Assembly (NCBI GenBank): GCA_964462945.1 | Contig: CAYWZW010000001.1 | Span: 119,893-183,892, forward strand | DNA: 64,000 nucleotides | Source of the DNA: GCA-020343675 sp964462945 | Lineage (GTDB): Bacteria > Planctomycetota > Phycisphaerae > Sedimentisphaerales > Anaerobacaceae | Reading direction: 5' to 3' | Shown: positions 56,485-64,000 of the stretch, in pieces | Position numbering within the stretch: the stretch's first letter is position 1 | Layout of the letters: every line of letters begins with the position of its first letter | Notes under the pieces: generated by a model | What the model was told of the DNA's origin: nothing | The model's database searches: none | What the model saw: the letters and a program-made list of their open reading frames with translations, nothing else | Made by a program: the position numbers and the translations under genes

Positions 56485-56712
56485 ATGATCTCAAAAAGCC
56501 CCAAACTGATGACCCGGGGTAAGTTTACCCTGTGCTTGATAGCCGTCGCCGCCGCCTCGATTCTGCAGCCGATCCGCGAGTACTGGGCGACAAGAACGGT
56601 CAGCGCTCTGACGGCCGTTATCTCCGTGATCGTGTTTTTCGTAGGACTGGTGATAGTTCTGGCCGTTGGCTGGTGGGCCAACCGTCCTGAATCTGGAGGC
56701 TCGAATGAGTAA
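56485..56712 (+). CDS. Small two-helix membrane protein (75 aa)
   Basis: MISKSPKLMTRGKFTLCLIA continues with a first helix (FTLCLIAVAAASILQ) and a second (VSALTAVISVIVFFVGLVIVLAVGWW), then a polar end. Weak ribosome site. The stop overlaps the start of the next gene. Function unknown. Confidence 0.55.
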   Translation: MISKSPKLMTRGKFTLCLIAVAAASILQPIREYWATRTVSALTAVISVIVFFVGLVIVLAVGWWANRPESGGSNE

Positions 56713-56914
56713 TTGGAACTGGGGTAATCTGCAAGGCTTGATCCCGCTCTTGGGCGGCATATACGGCTACCTGCTGGCAATCGGCACGCTGCCCAGAAAG
56801 CCAAAAGACCCCGAAAAGATGGCGCTATGGCGGCGGAAGTTCGGCCCGATGATGAAAATCTTAGCTCCCATCCTGGTCGTCTTTGGCATCCTCGAGCTCT
56901 TAGGCGTGCTGTGA
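56705..56914 (+). CDS. Small two-helix membrane protein (69 aa), coupled to the previous gene
   Basis: MSNWNWGNLQGLIPLLGGIYG, then helix GIYGYLLAIGTLPR, a polar loop with Lys/Pro (KPKDPEKMALWRRKFG) and a second helix (MMKILAPILVVFGILELLG). GGAGG is 6 bases before the ATG at 56705; the 8-base overlap means the pair is translated together. Function unknown. Confidence 0.55.
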   Translation: MSNWNWGNLQGLIPLLGGIYGYLLAIGTLPRKPKDPEKMALWRRKFGPMMKILAPILVVFGILELLGVL

Positions 56915-57170
56915 CGCCGTCTGACAAACCGCGATTACCGATTTGTCGTCCAGGATTAGGCCGGCCATAGTGCAAGCGAGAGTGCATGTTGTCTTGTGTT
57001 GTGCGCATTGCGTCTTGCGTGGCGGCGGACGATGCGCCGCCGGAGGGCTGGGAGAAGGCGAGAATTTCGGGACAGAATGTCCTCCTTGCCGAGGAATAAT
57101 GGGCGCGACGAGAGGGTCTGCCGTGTAACGAATCGTTGAGTAATGTCTGCTGCGAAATTGCTGCTGACTC

Positions 57171-57208
57171 AAAAATAAAAGCCGAGCAGGTTGGTGCTGC
57201 CTGCTCGG
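57171..57208 (-). terminator. Rho-independent terminator of rpsU
   Basis: On the minus strand a perfect 9-bp stem CCGAGCAGG / CCTGCTCGG (57182-57208) with a 9-base loop is followed by CTTTTATTTTTG. It lies 38 bases after the rpsU stop, the classic form. Confidence 0.9.
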
Positions 57209-57246
57209 GCGAAATGCGACCGAAGAAAGTCACGCGTCAGAGGCGT

Positions 57247-57426
57247 TCAGTAGCGGGTTATGTTGCGCTGAGCTTTGCGCATTCGCCGCCGGTTTTTCTC
57301 TGAAGGTTTTTCGTAGTACGCGCTTCGTTTCATGTCCCTGATGAGGCCCTCCTTTTCACAGAGCTTCTTGAAGCGCCGTATCATCTGCTGCACTGATTCG
57401 CCTGCCCGTGACTTCACTTTCAACAT
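57247..57426 (-). CDS. rpsU: 30S ribosomal protein bS21
   Basis: Encodes 59 aa, typical for bS21. Conserved basic pattern LKVKSRAGESVQQMIRRFKK, then EGLIRDMKRSAYYEKPSEKNRRRMRKAQRN with RRMRK at the end. It binds the 3' end region of 16S rRNA and helps translation initiation. Start 57426 (MLKVKSRAG) gives the normal size; the frame is open further up to 57588 but lies in the promoter. Divergent from hflX with promoters between. Confidence 0.95.
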   Translation of the reverse strand: MLKVKSRAGESVQQMIRRFKKLCEKEGLIRDMKRSAYYEKPSEKNRRRMRKAQRNITRY

Positions 57427-57517
57427 ACAAAAATTACCCTTCCTCTGCTTCCCGCCTCGGAAGCAGCCATAAAAATCATTCTCTATCTTCAACTCGTCAA
57501 AAATCGTTCGACCCATT

Positions 57518-57546
57518 ACTGTAAACCAGAGGCAATTCCTTTTCAA
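57518..57546 (-). promoter_or_regulatory. rpsU promoter
   Basis: On the minus strand TTGAAA (57541-57546) and TACAGT (57518-57523) with a 17-base spacer, 92 bases before the start codon. Confidence 0.6.
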
Positions 57547-57655
57547 GCCAAAAAATCTTTCGCCGGAGGTTTTTGCCGAAAAAAGCACTTTTTGTCCTAT
57601 AATATTCCGTTAGACGCACGAAAAAGCCCCCATTTCGCCAAATTTTCAGGATTTC

Positions 57656-57684
57656 TTGATTTCCGCCCTCGTATATGGTAAAAT
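57656..57684 (+). promoter_or_regulatory. hflX promoter
   Basis: TTGATT (57656-57661) and TAAAAT (57679-57684) with a 17-base spacer, 30 bases before the hflX start. Confidence 0.7.
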
Positions 57685-57713
57685 AGTAGTGCAATTTTGG
57701 AGGTTCTTGGTAC

Positions 57714-59030
57714 TTGGAGAAATTGCGTGAGACGCTGAAAGTCGCAAAAGAGCGGGCCATTTTGGTCGGAGCGGCCCTCCGCAGCCTCGCTGGCGGCGAC
57801 GACCTGGCCGAGTTGACGGCCCTGGCCGAGAGCGCCGGCGCCGTCGTCGTGGACAAATTCCAGCAGAAACTCCGCCGGGTAAACCCTTCGACATACGTGG
57901 GCAAGGGCAAGGCCGAGCAGCTTGCCGACCGCGTGCGGCGTTTCAAGGCCCACGTCATCATCTTCGATAACGACCTCTCGCCCGGCCAGATTCGCGAGTT
58001 GGAGAAGATGGCCGGCGCCAAAGTCCTCGACCGCAGCGAGCTGATTCTCGACATCTTCGCCACCCGAGCCAAGACCAAGCAGGCCAAGCTCCAGGTCGAG
58101 CTGGCCCAGCTCGAATATACCTACCCCCGCCTGACCCGCATGTGGTCGCACCTGGACACCGTCGCGGGCGCCGGCGGAGCCACCGCCGCCGGGACGGTCG
58201 GCGCCATCGGAACCAGAGGGCCGGGCGAACAGCAGCTCGAAATCGACCGCCGGCTGGTCAGCAAGCGAATCATCAATCTAAAACGCGAGCTTGAAGATAT
58301 CGACCATCGCCGGATTCGCGAGATCGACGGCCGCAAGGGCCTGTTCAAAATCTGCATCGTCGGCTATACCAACGCCGGCAAGAGCACGTTGCTCAACGCG
58401 CTGACCGACGCCGGCGTCCTGGTCGAGGACCGGCTCTTCGCCACGCTGGACACGCGCACCCGGCGATGGGCCCCGGCCAAAGGCGTCGAAGTGCTCATCA
58501 GCGACACGGTCGGCTTCGTCAAAGATCTGCCGCACCAACTGGTCGCCTCGTTCAAGGCGACGCTTGAAGAGGCCATCAACGCCGATCTGCTCATCCACGT
58601 CGTCGATGTCGCCAATCCCGACGCCCTCAAGCAAATCGAATCGGTCAATCACGTTCTGGCCGAGATCGGCTGCGGCGAAAAACCGATCCTGGTCGTGCTG
58701 AATAAAGTCGATGCCGTCCAGAAAATCGGCGACGTCGAGATGTTCGAAACGCTCTACCCCGACGCGGTCTCAATCTCGGCCAAAACCGGCTTCGGCCTGG
58801 ACCGGCTCAGCGAGGCCGTCACAGTCAGGTATAGGGGCAATGAGCTTCTGCTGCGCGTCGTCAGCAGTCAATCGAACGGCAAGGTCCAGAGCTTCCTCCG
58901 CGCGCACGGCCGGATTCTCAACGAGCACTACGCCGGCAATTCCATCGTGATCGACGCCCGATTAGGCCAAAACCATCTGCCCGACCTCAAACACCTCCAT
59001 CCCGAAGCCATCGAAATCTTAGATGAGTGA
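57714..59030 (+). CDS. hflX: Ribosome-splitting GTPase HflX
   Basis: Encodes 438 aa. N-terminal HflX domain (KAILVGAALR ... LDRSELILDIFATRAKTKQAKLQVELAQL) and a G domain with GYTNAGKST (about 217-225), DTVGF (~264) and NKVD (~331). HflX splits stalled 70S ribosomes during stress. Start is TTG at 57714 with GGAGG upstream. Its place opposite rpsU suggests shared control of translation genes. Confidence 0.95.
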   Translation: MEKLRETLKVAKERAILVGAALRSLAGGDDLAELTALAESAGAVVVDKFQQKLRRVNPSTYVGKGKAEQLADRVRRFKAHVIIFDNDLSPGQIRELEKMAGAKVLDRSELILDIFATRAKTKQAKLQVELAQLEYTYPRLTRMWSHLDTVAGAGGATAAGTVGAIGTRGPGEQQLEIDRRLVSKRIINLKRELEDIDHRRIREIDGRKGLFKICIVGYTNAGKSTLLNALTDAGVLVEDRLFATLDTRTRRWAPAKGVEVLISDTVGFVKDLPHQLVASFKATLEEAINADLLIHVVDVANPDALKQIESVNHVLAEIGCGEKPILVVLNKVDAVQKIGDVEMFETLYPDAVSISAKTGFGLDRLSEAVTVRYRGNELLLRVVSSQSNGKVQSFLRAHGRILNEHYAGNSIVIDARLGQNHLPDLKHLHPEAIEILDE

Positions 59031-59222
59031 AACGCAGCTCGATGCTCGATGCTTGCGTTACGCCAGAGTTCGGCCGAGATCGGGAAATTCAGAGAGAATA
59101 CCTCAGATCGTTGTATTCAACAGCCGGGCTTGGTATATTGATGAGGTAGAAGCTCGGCAATGCGGCCGAGCGGCTCCGAATGAGAAATCTCTGCTTGTAT
59201 TGCAGAAGAAGGAGGCATTATC

Positions 59223-60068
59223 ATGCGCAGGCCAACAGGATTCACACTGATAGAACTGTTAGTTGTAATCGCCATTATTGCCGTACTGCTGGCGATATTG
59301 ATGCCGGCACTGCATCGCGTCAGGGAACAGGGCCGACGCGCGGTTTGCCTTAACCACATGAAGACACTGACGCTTTGCTGGATTATGTATGCAGATGAGA
59401 ACGACGACAGGATTGTTAACGGCGAAGCCTATTGGGCCCCTACCGCCGCCCCGGCTGCACCCGTGCCCACATCTGGTCCTCATAGGGGCGAACGCTATTG
59501 GGTAGGCAACGATTGCGCCAATAACTACATGCAGGGAGAACAGCGTCCGCTCGACATACAAATACAAGCCATCCGACTCGGAGCGCTTTTTCCATACTGC
59601 AAAACCGAAAAGGTTTACCGGTGCCCGACCGGTATTCGGGGGGAGATGCGCACGTACTCCACAGCCTATGGCATGAATGGCTGTTTCGATGCAGCGGGGA
59701 CCTACAGTGGTAATCAGGGAGTGAGAGTGGGCCCGACAGTGCTGATGGTTAAGAGGAGAGCAGAGATTGCCGTCCCCGCTCCCGCATTTAGACTGGTTTT
59801 TCTGGACGAAGGCCGGATCACCCCGGATAGTTATGCGATTCATTACGTCAAGCCCAGTTGGTGGGACCCGCCGTTTGTTCGACATGGGGACGGCACGAAC
59901 GTCGCTTTCGCGGATGGCCACAGCGATTACTGGAAGTACAGAGGAGCAGAGACGATAAGGATAGGCAAGATGTTAAATCCGCCCCACCATTATACGCCTA
60001 CTACCGATGAAGGCCTGGCGGATTTGCAGAAGATGCAAAAGGCTACCTGGGGCAGATTGGGATATTAA
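59223..60068 (+). CDS. Pseudopilin-like protein of the DUF1559 type
   Basis: Encodes 281 aa. Class III signal MRRPTGFTLIELLVVIAIIA with Gly before the mature helix, hydrophobic helix, then a globular part with NHMKTLTLCWIMYADENDD and VRHGDGTNVAFADGHSDYW, the DGH motif of this planctomycete family, and a short acidic tail. Cleaved by a prepilin peptidase; may be surface-exposed or in the periplasm. AAGGAGG 7 bases before the ATG. Confidence 0.92.
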   Translation: MRRPTGFTLIELLVVIAIIAVLLAILMPALHRVREQGRRAVCLNHMKTLTLCWIMYADENDDRIVNGEAYWAPTAAPAAPVPTSGPHRGERYWVGNDCANNYMQGEQRPLDIQIQAIRLGALFPYCKTEKVYRCPTGIRGEMRTYSTAYGMNGCFDAAGTYSGNQGVRVGPTVLMVKRRAEIAVPAPAFRLVFLDEGRITPDSYAIHYVKPSWWDPPFVRHGDGTNVAFADGHSDYWKYRGAETIRIGKMLNPPHHYTPTTDEGLADLQKMQKATWGRLGY

Positions 60069-60152
60069 CGCCGAGTCATCCGTAGCCCGCGTTGCGCGTG
60101 GCGCGGCCGCCCGAACGGCGTCGCGATAGATGACATCGGAGAGGCACAGACA

Positions 60153-60809
60153 GTGGAACCTCTGGTTATCGTTGGCTTTATTGCGATCGCCGCCGTCGTG
60201 GTGGTGCTGGGTTATCTTAGCTCGCTAAAACGGCGGGAGGCGATGGCCGCCGTGGCGGCCAAGCTCGGCCTGCAGTTTGCCCCGCACAAGGATCGAGTCC
60301 TGGCCAGGCGCTACGAGTTTCTGGACAAGCTGCGGGCCGGCGCGGACCGCTACGCCTACAATATCCTCTCCGGCGACTACCAGGGGCACGGTGTGACCCT
60401 GTTCGACTACCATTACAGAACCGGCTCCGGCAAAGATACCCACCACCACTACATCTCGTTCTTCATCCTGCACCTGTCGGCGTCGTTCCCGGAACTGGTC
60501 ATCGGCCCGGAGGGATTCTTCTCGAAGATCGCCCAGGCCGTAGGCTATGACGACATCGATTTTGAGTCGCACGAATTCTCCCGCAGGTTCTGCGTCCGAT
60601 GCCCGGACAAGAAATTCGCGTATGATGTGTGCAACGCCCGCATGATCGAGTATCTGTTATCGAACGCGGACCTGGCCATCGAAATCGAGGGCGGCGCGCT
60701 GGCCATCTCGTTCAGCTCGCGCCTGGCGCTCGATCGCATCGAGCCGAACATCAATCGGCTCATCACCGTCCGCTCCCTGCTGCCGGACTATCTATTTACA
60801 CGGAGGTGA
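60153..60809 (+). CDS. Membrane protein with a DUF3137-like domain
   Basis: Encodes 218 aa. GTG start with GGAGAGG 8 bases upstream; one membrane helix (VIVGFIAIAAVVVVLGYL) and a soluble domain with KLGLQFAPHKDR, GHGVTLFDYHYRTGSG and HHHYISFFILHL, then KRFCVRCPDKKFAYDVCN. The next gene, lemA-like, starts 3 bases after its stop (CGG AGG TGA), so they are one operon. DUF3137 and LemA proteins often occur together. Confidence 0.8.
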   Translation: MEPLVIVGFIAIAAVVVVLGYLSSLKRREAMAAVAAKLGLQFAPHKDRVLARRYEFLDKLRAGADRYAYNILSGDYQGHGVTLFDYHYRTGSGKDTHHHYISFFILHLSASFPELVIGPEGFFSKIAQAVGYDDIDFESHEFSRRFCVRCPDKKFAYDVCNARMIEYLLSNADLAIEIEGGALAISFSSRLALDRIEPNINRLITVRSLLPDYLFTRR

Positions 60810-60811
60810 CA

Positions 60812-61372
60812 ATGGCGCCAGTGTTGATATTTCTCGCGATTATCTTTCTGCTGCCGGTCGTTTACGTCATTCTGACGTACAATAGCCTTGTGGCTCTGCG
60901 AAACCACATTCGCGACGCCTGGAGCAATATCGACACCGAGCTGAAACGCCGCTACGACATGATTCCCAACCTGGTCGCCACCGTCAAAGGCTACGCCGCC
61001 CACGAAAGGGAAGTTTTGGAGCGCGTCACTCAACTGCGCGTTCAGTGCATGGCCAGCCAGGGTGCGCCGCACGAGCAGGCCGTGGACGAGAATTTGCTGG
61101 TCGATGCCCTGCAGCAGCTTCTGGCCATCGTGGAGAATTACCCGCAGCTCAAGGCGGACCAGCATTTCCTCAAGCTCCAGGCCGAGCTGGTCAATACCGA
61201 GGACCGCATCCAGGCGGCCCGGCGGTTCTTCAACGGCAACGTCCGCGACTACCGCAACAAGTGCCAGAGCTTCCCCAGCAACCTCATCGCAGGCGCGTTC
61301 GGCTTCGAACCACAGGACTACTTCAACGTCCCCCCCTCCGTCCGCGAAGTCCCCAGCGCCGATTTCAGCTAA
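60812..61372 (+). CDS. LemA-family protein
   Basis: Encodes 186 aa. Short start, one membrane helix (LIFLAIIFLLPVVYVILTY), then the LemA helical domain: NSLVALRNHIRDAWSNIDTELKRRYDMIPNLVATVKG, HEREVLERV, NYPQLKADQHFL, TEDRIQAARRFFN and RDYRNKCQSFPSNLIA. LemA domains form four-helix bundles that may act at the outer face of the membrane. GGAGG at 60802 is 5 bases before the ATG. Confidence 0.92.
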   Translation: MAPVLIFLAIIFLLPVVYVILTYNSLVALRNHIRDAWSNIDTELKRRYDMIPNLVATVKGYAAHEREVLERVTQLRVQCMASQGAPHEQAVDENLLVDALQQLLAIVENYPQLKADQHFLKLQAELVNTEDRIQAARRFFNGNVRDYRNKCQSFPSNLIAGAFGFEPQDYFNVPPSVREVPSADFS

Positions 61373-61394
61373 GTTAGGTTAGCCACGAATGAAC

Positions 61395-61565
61395 ACGCCC
61401 TGCCCTGAGCTTGTCGAACGGGAGTGAACACAAAATTCAAACCGCGGATGGCGCGGATTACGCGGATTCGTAGGGTGGCGGCTTGCCCCACCGTTTTCAT
61501 TTTATTGAGCAAGGGAAATTGGCCGCGAGATGTTTTTAGCCTGCCCCGAAAGTAGTTGAAGGGAA
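61395..61565. repeat. Interspersed repeat-rich spacer
   Basis: Contains CCCTGAGCTTGTCGAACGGG at 61402, a common interspersed palindrome-half in diverse bacteria, a GCGGAT-GGCGCGGAT tandem near 61444 and CGAAAGTAGTTGAAGGG near 61550. No gene seen in the 246-bp gap. Confidence 0.5.
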
Positions 61566-61618
61566 ATATGAACGCTAATTAAGTGTGGTGACAAGAAGAT
61601 AAGCTGTGCCTAATACTC

Positions 61619-61936
61619 CTATTGCTCCTCTATCACATCAAACATTGTTTTCGCATCGAAAAAATCATTGGGATTAACGCTTGTACCCTTAAATATTCTT
61701 GCGTAATTACTAATAGCTTGCTTTAACTCATATAAATTTACTTGTGTATCAGCTAATTTGACTTTAATAACACCACTTTCTTGATAAATATTAAGGTGTT
61801 GTCCCACGCTGTCCCAACCTGCGTATTCATCAACAATTATATCATTGATCTCTAACTCGCTTTGTAGTTCATCCTCTTTAGAGACTTTGTACATATAGCC
61901 ATCTGTACCTTGTAAAAATATTGGATATTGAATCAT
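61619..61936 (-). CDS. AT-rich small protein of unknown function
   Basis: Encodes 105 aa. Strand-rich, acidic (MIQYPIFLQGTDGYMYKVSK ... DFFDAKTMFDVIEEQ). AT-rich codon use unlike the flanking genes, with a weak ribosome site. Together with the next gene upstream it looks like a recent acquisition. Could be an immunity or antitoxin-type protein, but nothing direct supports that. Confidence 0.6.
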   Translation of the reverse strand: MIQYPIFLQGTDGYMYKVSKEDELQSELEINDIIVDEYAGWDSVGQHLNIYQESGVIKVKLADTQVNLYELKQAISNYARIFKGTSVNPNDFFDAKTMFDVIEEQ

Positions 61937-61997
61937 AAACTTAACTAGGGTTAGTCCTTAGTTCTCCTATATAATATCCCCAGATTACTCCCAATTA

Positions 61998-62723
61998 CTA
62001 ATCTCCCCAGTCAAATACGAATGATTTAACTGCAAGGGAGTGTTGCTGCAAACAGATCTTCCGTGGTTTATCCATCCAGTCCCCCATATAAAACCTGTCG
62101 CCCGTACTTTCTGTCAATTTGACTTTAATCGATCGCGTGAGGTCGTACGGACACACGATAAAGTGGAAACCCATGAAGAACACATGAAACGTACCGTATT
62201 CATCCTGTTTGCACGAACCCCCGGAAAAGTTGGCGTACGAGACTCGTTGCTGATAGCCGAGAACATCATCGGACTGCACGCGCAGATAGAAGCGCGGGGC
62301 CGGGGTGGTATGCTCTCCAAAAGCATATCGCACGTAGTACTCTGGCGAATTGATACCTCCTAATGTCAGGAAATTGCAGTGAAGCTTGCAGAGCCAACGC
62401 CCGAAGAGTAAAGCGTTGATTTTGTACTGTTCAGGTGTCCAAAGACTGTTGCCACTCAAGAGGACTTCCTTCTCCTGGCGCTGGAACAAACTCCGCAGTC
62501 TCTCATGAAAATGGATTACCTCCTCGTCTACCACAGACAGGCGATTATTGTGTTTCTTACAAAGAATGTTGGCTTTGAGATTGGATACAGGCAAGCTGCG
62601 TCCATCCAGGCTTGAATGTAGACCGTGAGTCGTCACGCTTTCGAAAAGTCCTTTTCCGACATAGTGTTCACTACTCGGCTGTTTGCTACATCCGCCCAGG
62701 ATTTCAGCCCAACACCGCTTCAT
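61998..62723 (-). CDS. Protein with an HNH-like zinc motif
   Basis: Encodes 241 aa. The N-terminus CWAEILGGCSKQPSSEHYVGKG and later ILCKKHNNRLSVVDEEV suggest Cys/His metal sites of an HNH-like nuclease family that is common in mobile DNA; the rest is unrecognised. AT-rich like its downstream neighbour. AAAGG lies 9 bases before the ATG. The family is inferred from the Cys/His pattern only. Confidence 0.6.
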   Translation of the reverse strand: MKRCWAEILGGCSKQPSSEHYVGKGLFESVTTHGLHSSLDGRSLPVSNLKANILCKKHNNRLSVVDEEVIHFHERLRSLFQRQEKEVLLSGNSLWTPEQYKINALLFGRWLCKLHCNFLTLGGINSPEYYVRYAFGEHTTPAPRFYLRVQSDDVLGYQQRVSYANFSGGSCKQDEYGTFHVFFMGFHFIVCPYDLTRSIKVKLTESTGDRFYMGDWMDKPRKICLQQHSLAVKSFVFDWGD

Positions 62724-62799
62724 CGCAAGCCTTTGTCACCTCATTAAATTTCGCAAACGCTGGGACTCAACTTGGGTACACAGTGCAAAGTTTTTCCCG

Positions 62800-63591
62800 C
62801 TATGTTTCGTCCAACTTGATCGTTATTGCTTGTTCTTTTCCATTTCTTATTAAGGTAAACACCGCGCTGCTTGCGGCAGAACTGACTGCCTGCATCAATT
62901 CGTGAGCATGTTTCACGTCCCTGACATCCGAATCATTCACCTTGATCAAAATGTCTCCCGGAAGAACATTGGAGCAAAAAGCTGGCGAGCCTTCCACAAC
63001 AACGTCGATTGTTGCGCCCGTATTTCGTTGCAACACCCGTCGCTGCTCGTCAGAAAGATTATCAAAGAAAACACCGAATCTCAGTTTCTTCGTTGATTTC
63101 ACGAAAAACATTGCCCTGTGGTCGTATCTCATCTGATTGGTTGTTATAGGGACTACGGTACATCCATATGTTGTACTGGTCCCGCTGTATGCACCGTATG
63201 CGTCCCCAGCATACACAGAGCCAGAATGATATGTTGTAGATGAGGTAGGCACGTACAGGGGTGACGTGGTGGTTACCGTATCCGTGTATTCGGTATTTAC
63301 CAGAACTACGGTTGCGCCAACGCGCTTCGCCTGAACCTTAACGTTACCCTCGTCTTCTTCGTATGCACCGTTGAACGCCGAATAACCAAGAGGAACATAC
63401 TGTTTTGACCTCAATACCTTGATGTCCCGATCAAAGTCCTTCGTGCTTGATACTCTTGGCTCTTCGCCCGGTTTCAGTAGCTCCACTTCATCCAGGGTCC
63501 TTGCGTCGACGTACGGCTTATAAAACTCCTGATAGCCGCTTGCACAGCCCCCCAGGAGGACAGCCACCGTTAGGACAAAAAGTGTACGCAT
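62800..63591 (-). CDS. PDZ-domain lipoprotein
   Basis: Encodes 263 aa. Signal MRTLFVLTVAVLLGGC with lipobox LLGGC, then a tyrosine- and Thr-rich beta segment and a C-terminal PDZ domain (GATIDVVVEGSPAFCSNVLPGDILIKVNDSDV, about residues 195-225) ending in FTLIRNGKEQAITIKL. PDZ lipoproteins often recruit proteases or assembly factors at the envelope; the partner is unknown. AAAGGAGG about 4-6 bases before the ATG. Confidence 0.9.
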   Translation of the reverse strand: MRTLFVLTVAVLLGGCASGYQEFYKPYVDARTLDEVELLKPGEEPRVSSTKDFDRDIKVLRSKQYVPLGYSAFNGAYEEDEGNVKVQAKRVGATVVLVNTEYTDTVTTTSPLYVPTSSTTYHSGSVYAGDAYGAYSGTSTTYGCTVVPITTNQMRYDHRAMFFVKSTKKLRFGVFFDNLSDEQRRVLQRNTGATIDVVVEGSPAFCSNVLPGDILIKVNDSDVRDVKHAHELMQAVSSAASSAVFTLIRNGKEQAITIKLDET

Positions 63592-64000
63592 ATCGCCTCC
63601 TTTGATAACCTAACAATAGTTGTTAACTCTGTACAAAGACGGCGTATAGTCCGTCAGTTCGACTTTAGACGCCGTGGAAAATACCGGAGGTATCACACTT
63701 AGCTCCACCCGATGTGGGAGCCCCTACCCCCCGATTCAGTACGAGCACCCCATTCTATCTGAAACCATTATTAGGAAGCGTAAATCCAAGGTGCATAGCG
63801 TTCTGGGTAACTCGGTTCAGATCCAGCCCGGAAACATCAAGCCCATTTGAAGTCCTTTGGCCGCGAGTAGAACCATTCCTGCGTTTTCCTAATCATTACT
63901 AACGGCGTTTCTGGGCAGCTTGATAAGGCAAATTCTGACAAATTTCGCCTAGGAGCCTGTCTGAGTAATACTTGAACGACCTTCAGGCGATATTATAATC
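63592..64000. other. Terminal spacer, 409 bp, no gene seen
   Basis: Upstream of the PDZ gene. Contains a possible hairpin with CTCCACCC...GGGAG at 63703-63722. No gene that I can support on either strand before the window ends. Confidence 0.4.

Noticed and set aside
56943..57128. 61-codon plus-strand frame before rpsU
   Set aside because: No ribosome site and low-complexity Gly/Arg/Cys sequence.

Overview
The window looks like a chromosomal piece of a planctomycete, most likely a Phycisphaerae/Sedimentisphaerales-type bacterium. This is inferred from gene content, not from a marker phylogeny. The clues are prepilin-like proteins with a C-terminal 'DGH' motif, a secreted protein with a C-terminal dockerin, Tat-exported Gfo/Idh/MocA and aldo/keto reductases, a PadR + HAAS-type membrane protein pair, a partial dcw cluster next to a complete mreBCD-mrdA locus, and many short heptameric repeats between and inside genes. 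Shine-Dalgarno sites (AGGAG/GGAGG) precede most genes, and several promoters match the sigma70 consensus.

Layout. 0-5.4 kb: exported and membrane proteins of unknown function and a STAS-domain protein. 5.4-13.4 kb: an RND-type adaptor, then a short dcw-like cluster on the + strand (mraZ, a small gene, rsmH, a LysM membrane protein, an FtsL-like protein, ftsI, a glycosyltransferase). mraZ has its own consensus promoter with repeated GTGG boxes. 13.5-15.5 kb: two paralogous zinc-ribbon/DUF4190/pilin-like proteins. 15.8-21.8 kb (- strand): the elongasome operon, in transcription order a coiled-coil membrane protein, a 52-aa membrane protein, mreB, mreC, mreD and mrdA, with promoters before the first gene and before mreB. 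21.9-25.7 kb (- strand): a translationally coupled set of orphan DNA methyltransferase, lnt and a HEAT-repeat lipoprotein. 25.9-29.7 kb (- strand): tig, clpP, clpP and a coiled-coil lipoprotein. 29.9 kb: tRNA-Gly(GCC). 30.4-33 kb: a membrane-anchored isoaspartyl methyltransferase, a ferritin-like protein and a coiled-coil membrane protein. 33.3-35.4 kb: small, poorly conserved genes, a broken tyrosine integrase and a duplicated 3' end of tRNA-Ser(TGA), together the scar of an integrative element. 35.7-44.2 kb: Tat-exported oxidoreductases, a DinG-family helicase, a pseudopilin and a dockerin protein. 44.3-46.4 kb: an iron-response locus (exported CbiX-like protein, a 27-aa ORF, a Fur-family regulator, two Fur-box palindromes), then PadR with its operator. 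46.5-53.2 kb: HAAS-type membrane protein, exported fucose-isomerase-like protein, a type II restriction-modification pair, and a membrane protein with split ACP-like ends. 53.3-64 kb: an eight-repeat SBBP protein, a phosphatase lipoprotein, rpsU divergent from hflX, a pseudopilin, LemA, an AT-rich pair of unknown genes and a PDZ lipoprotein.

The most unusual signal is a family of tandem 7-bp repeats (units such as GGCAATC, GATTTGC, CGATTGC, CGAATAT, GAAACTT). They lie between genes but also in frame inside mrdA (twice), lnt, a DNA methyltransferase and the signal-peptide region of a lipoprotein. Three 7-bp units make seven codons, so the repeats can lengthen proteins without breaking the frame. 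They resemble, in unit length only, the heptameric STRR repeats of cyanobacteria.
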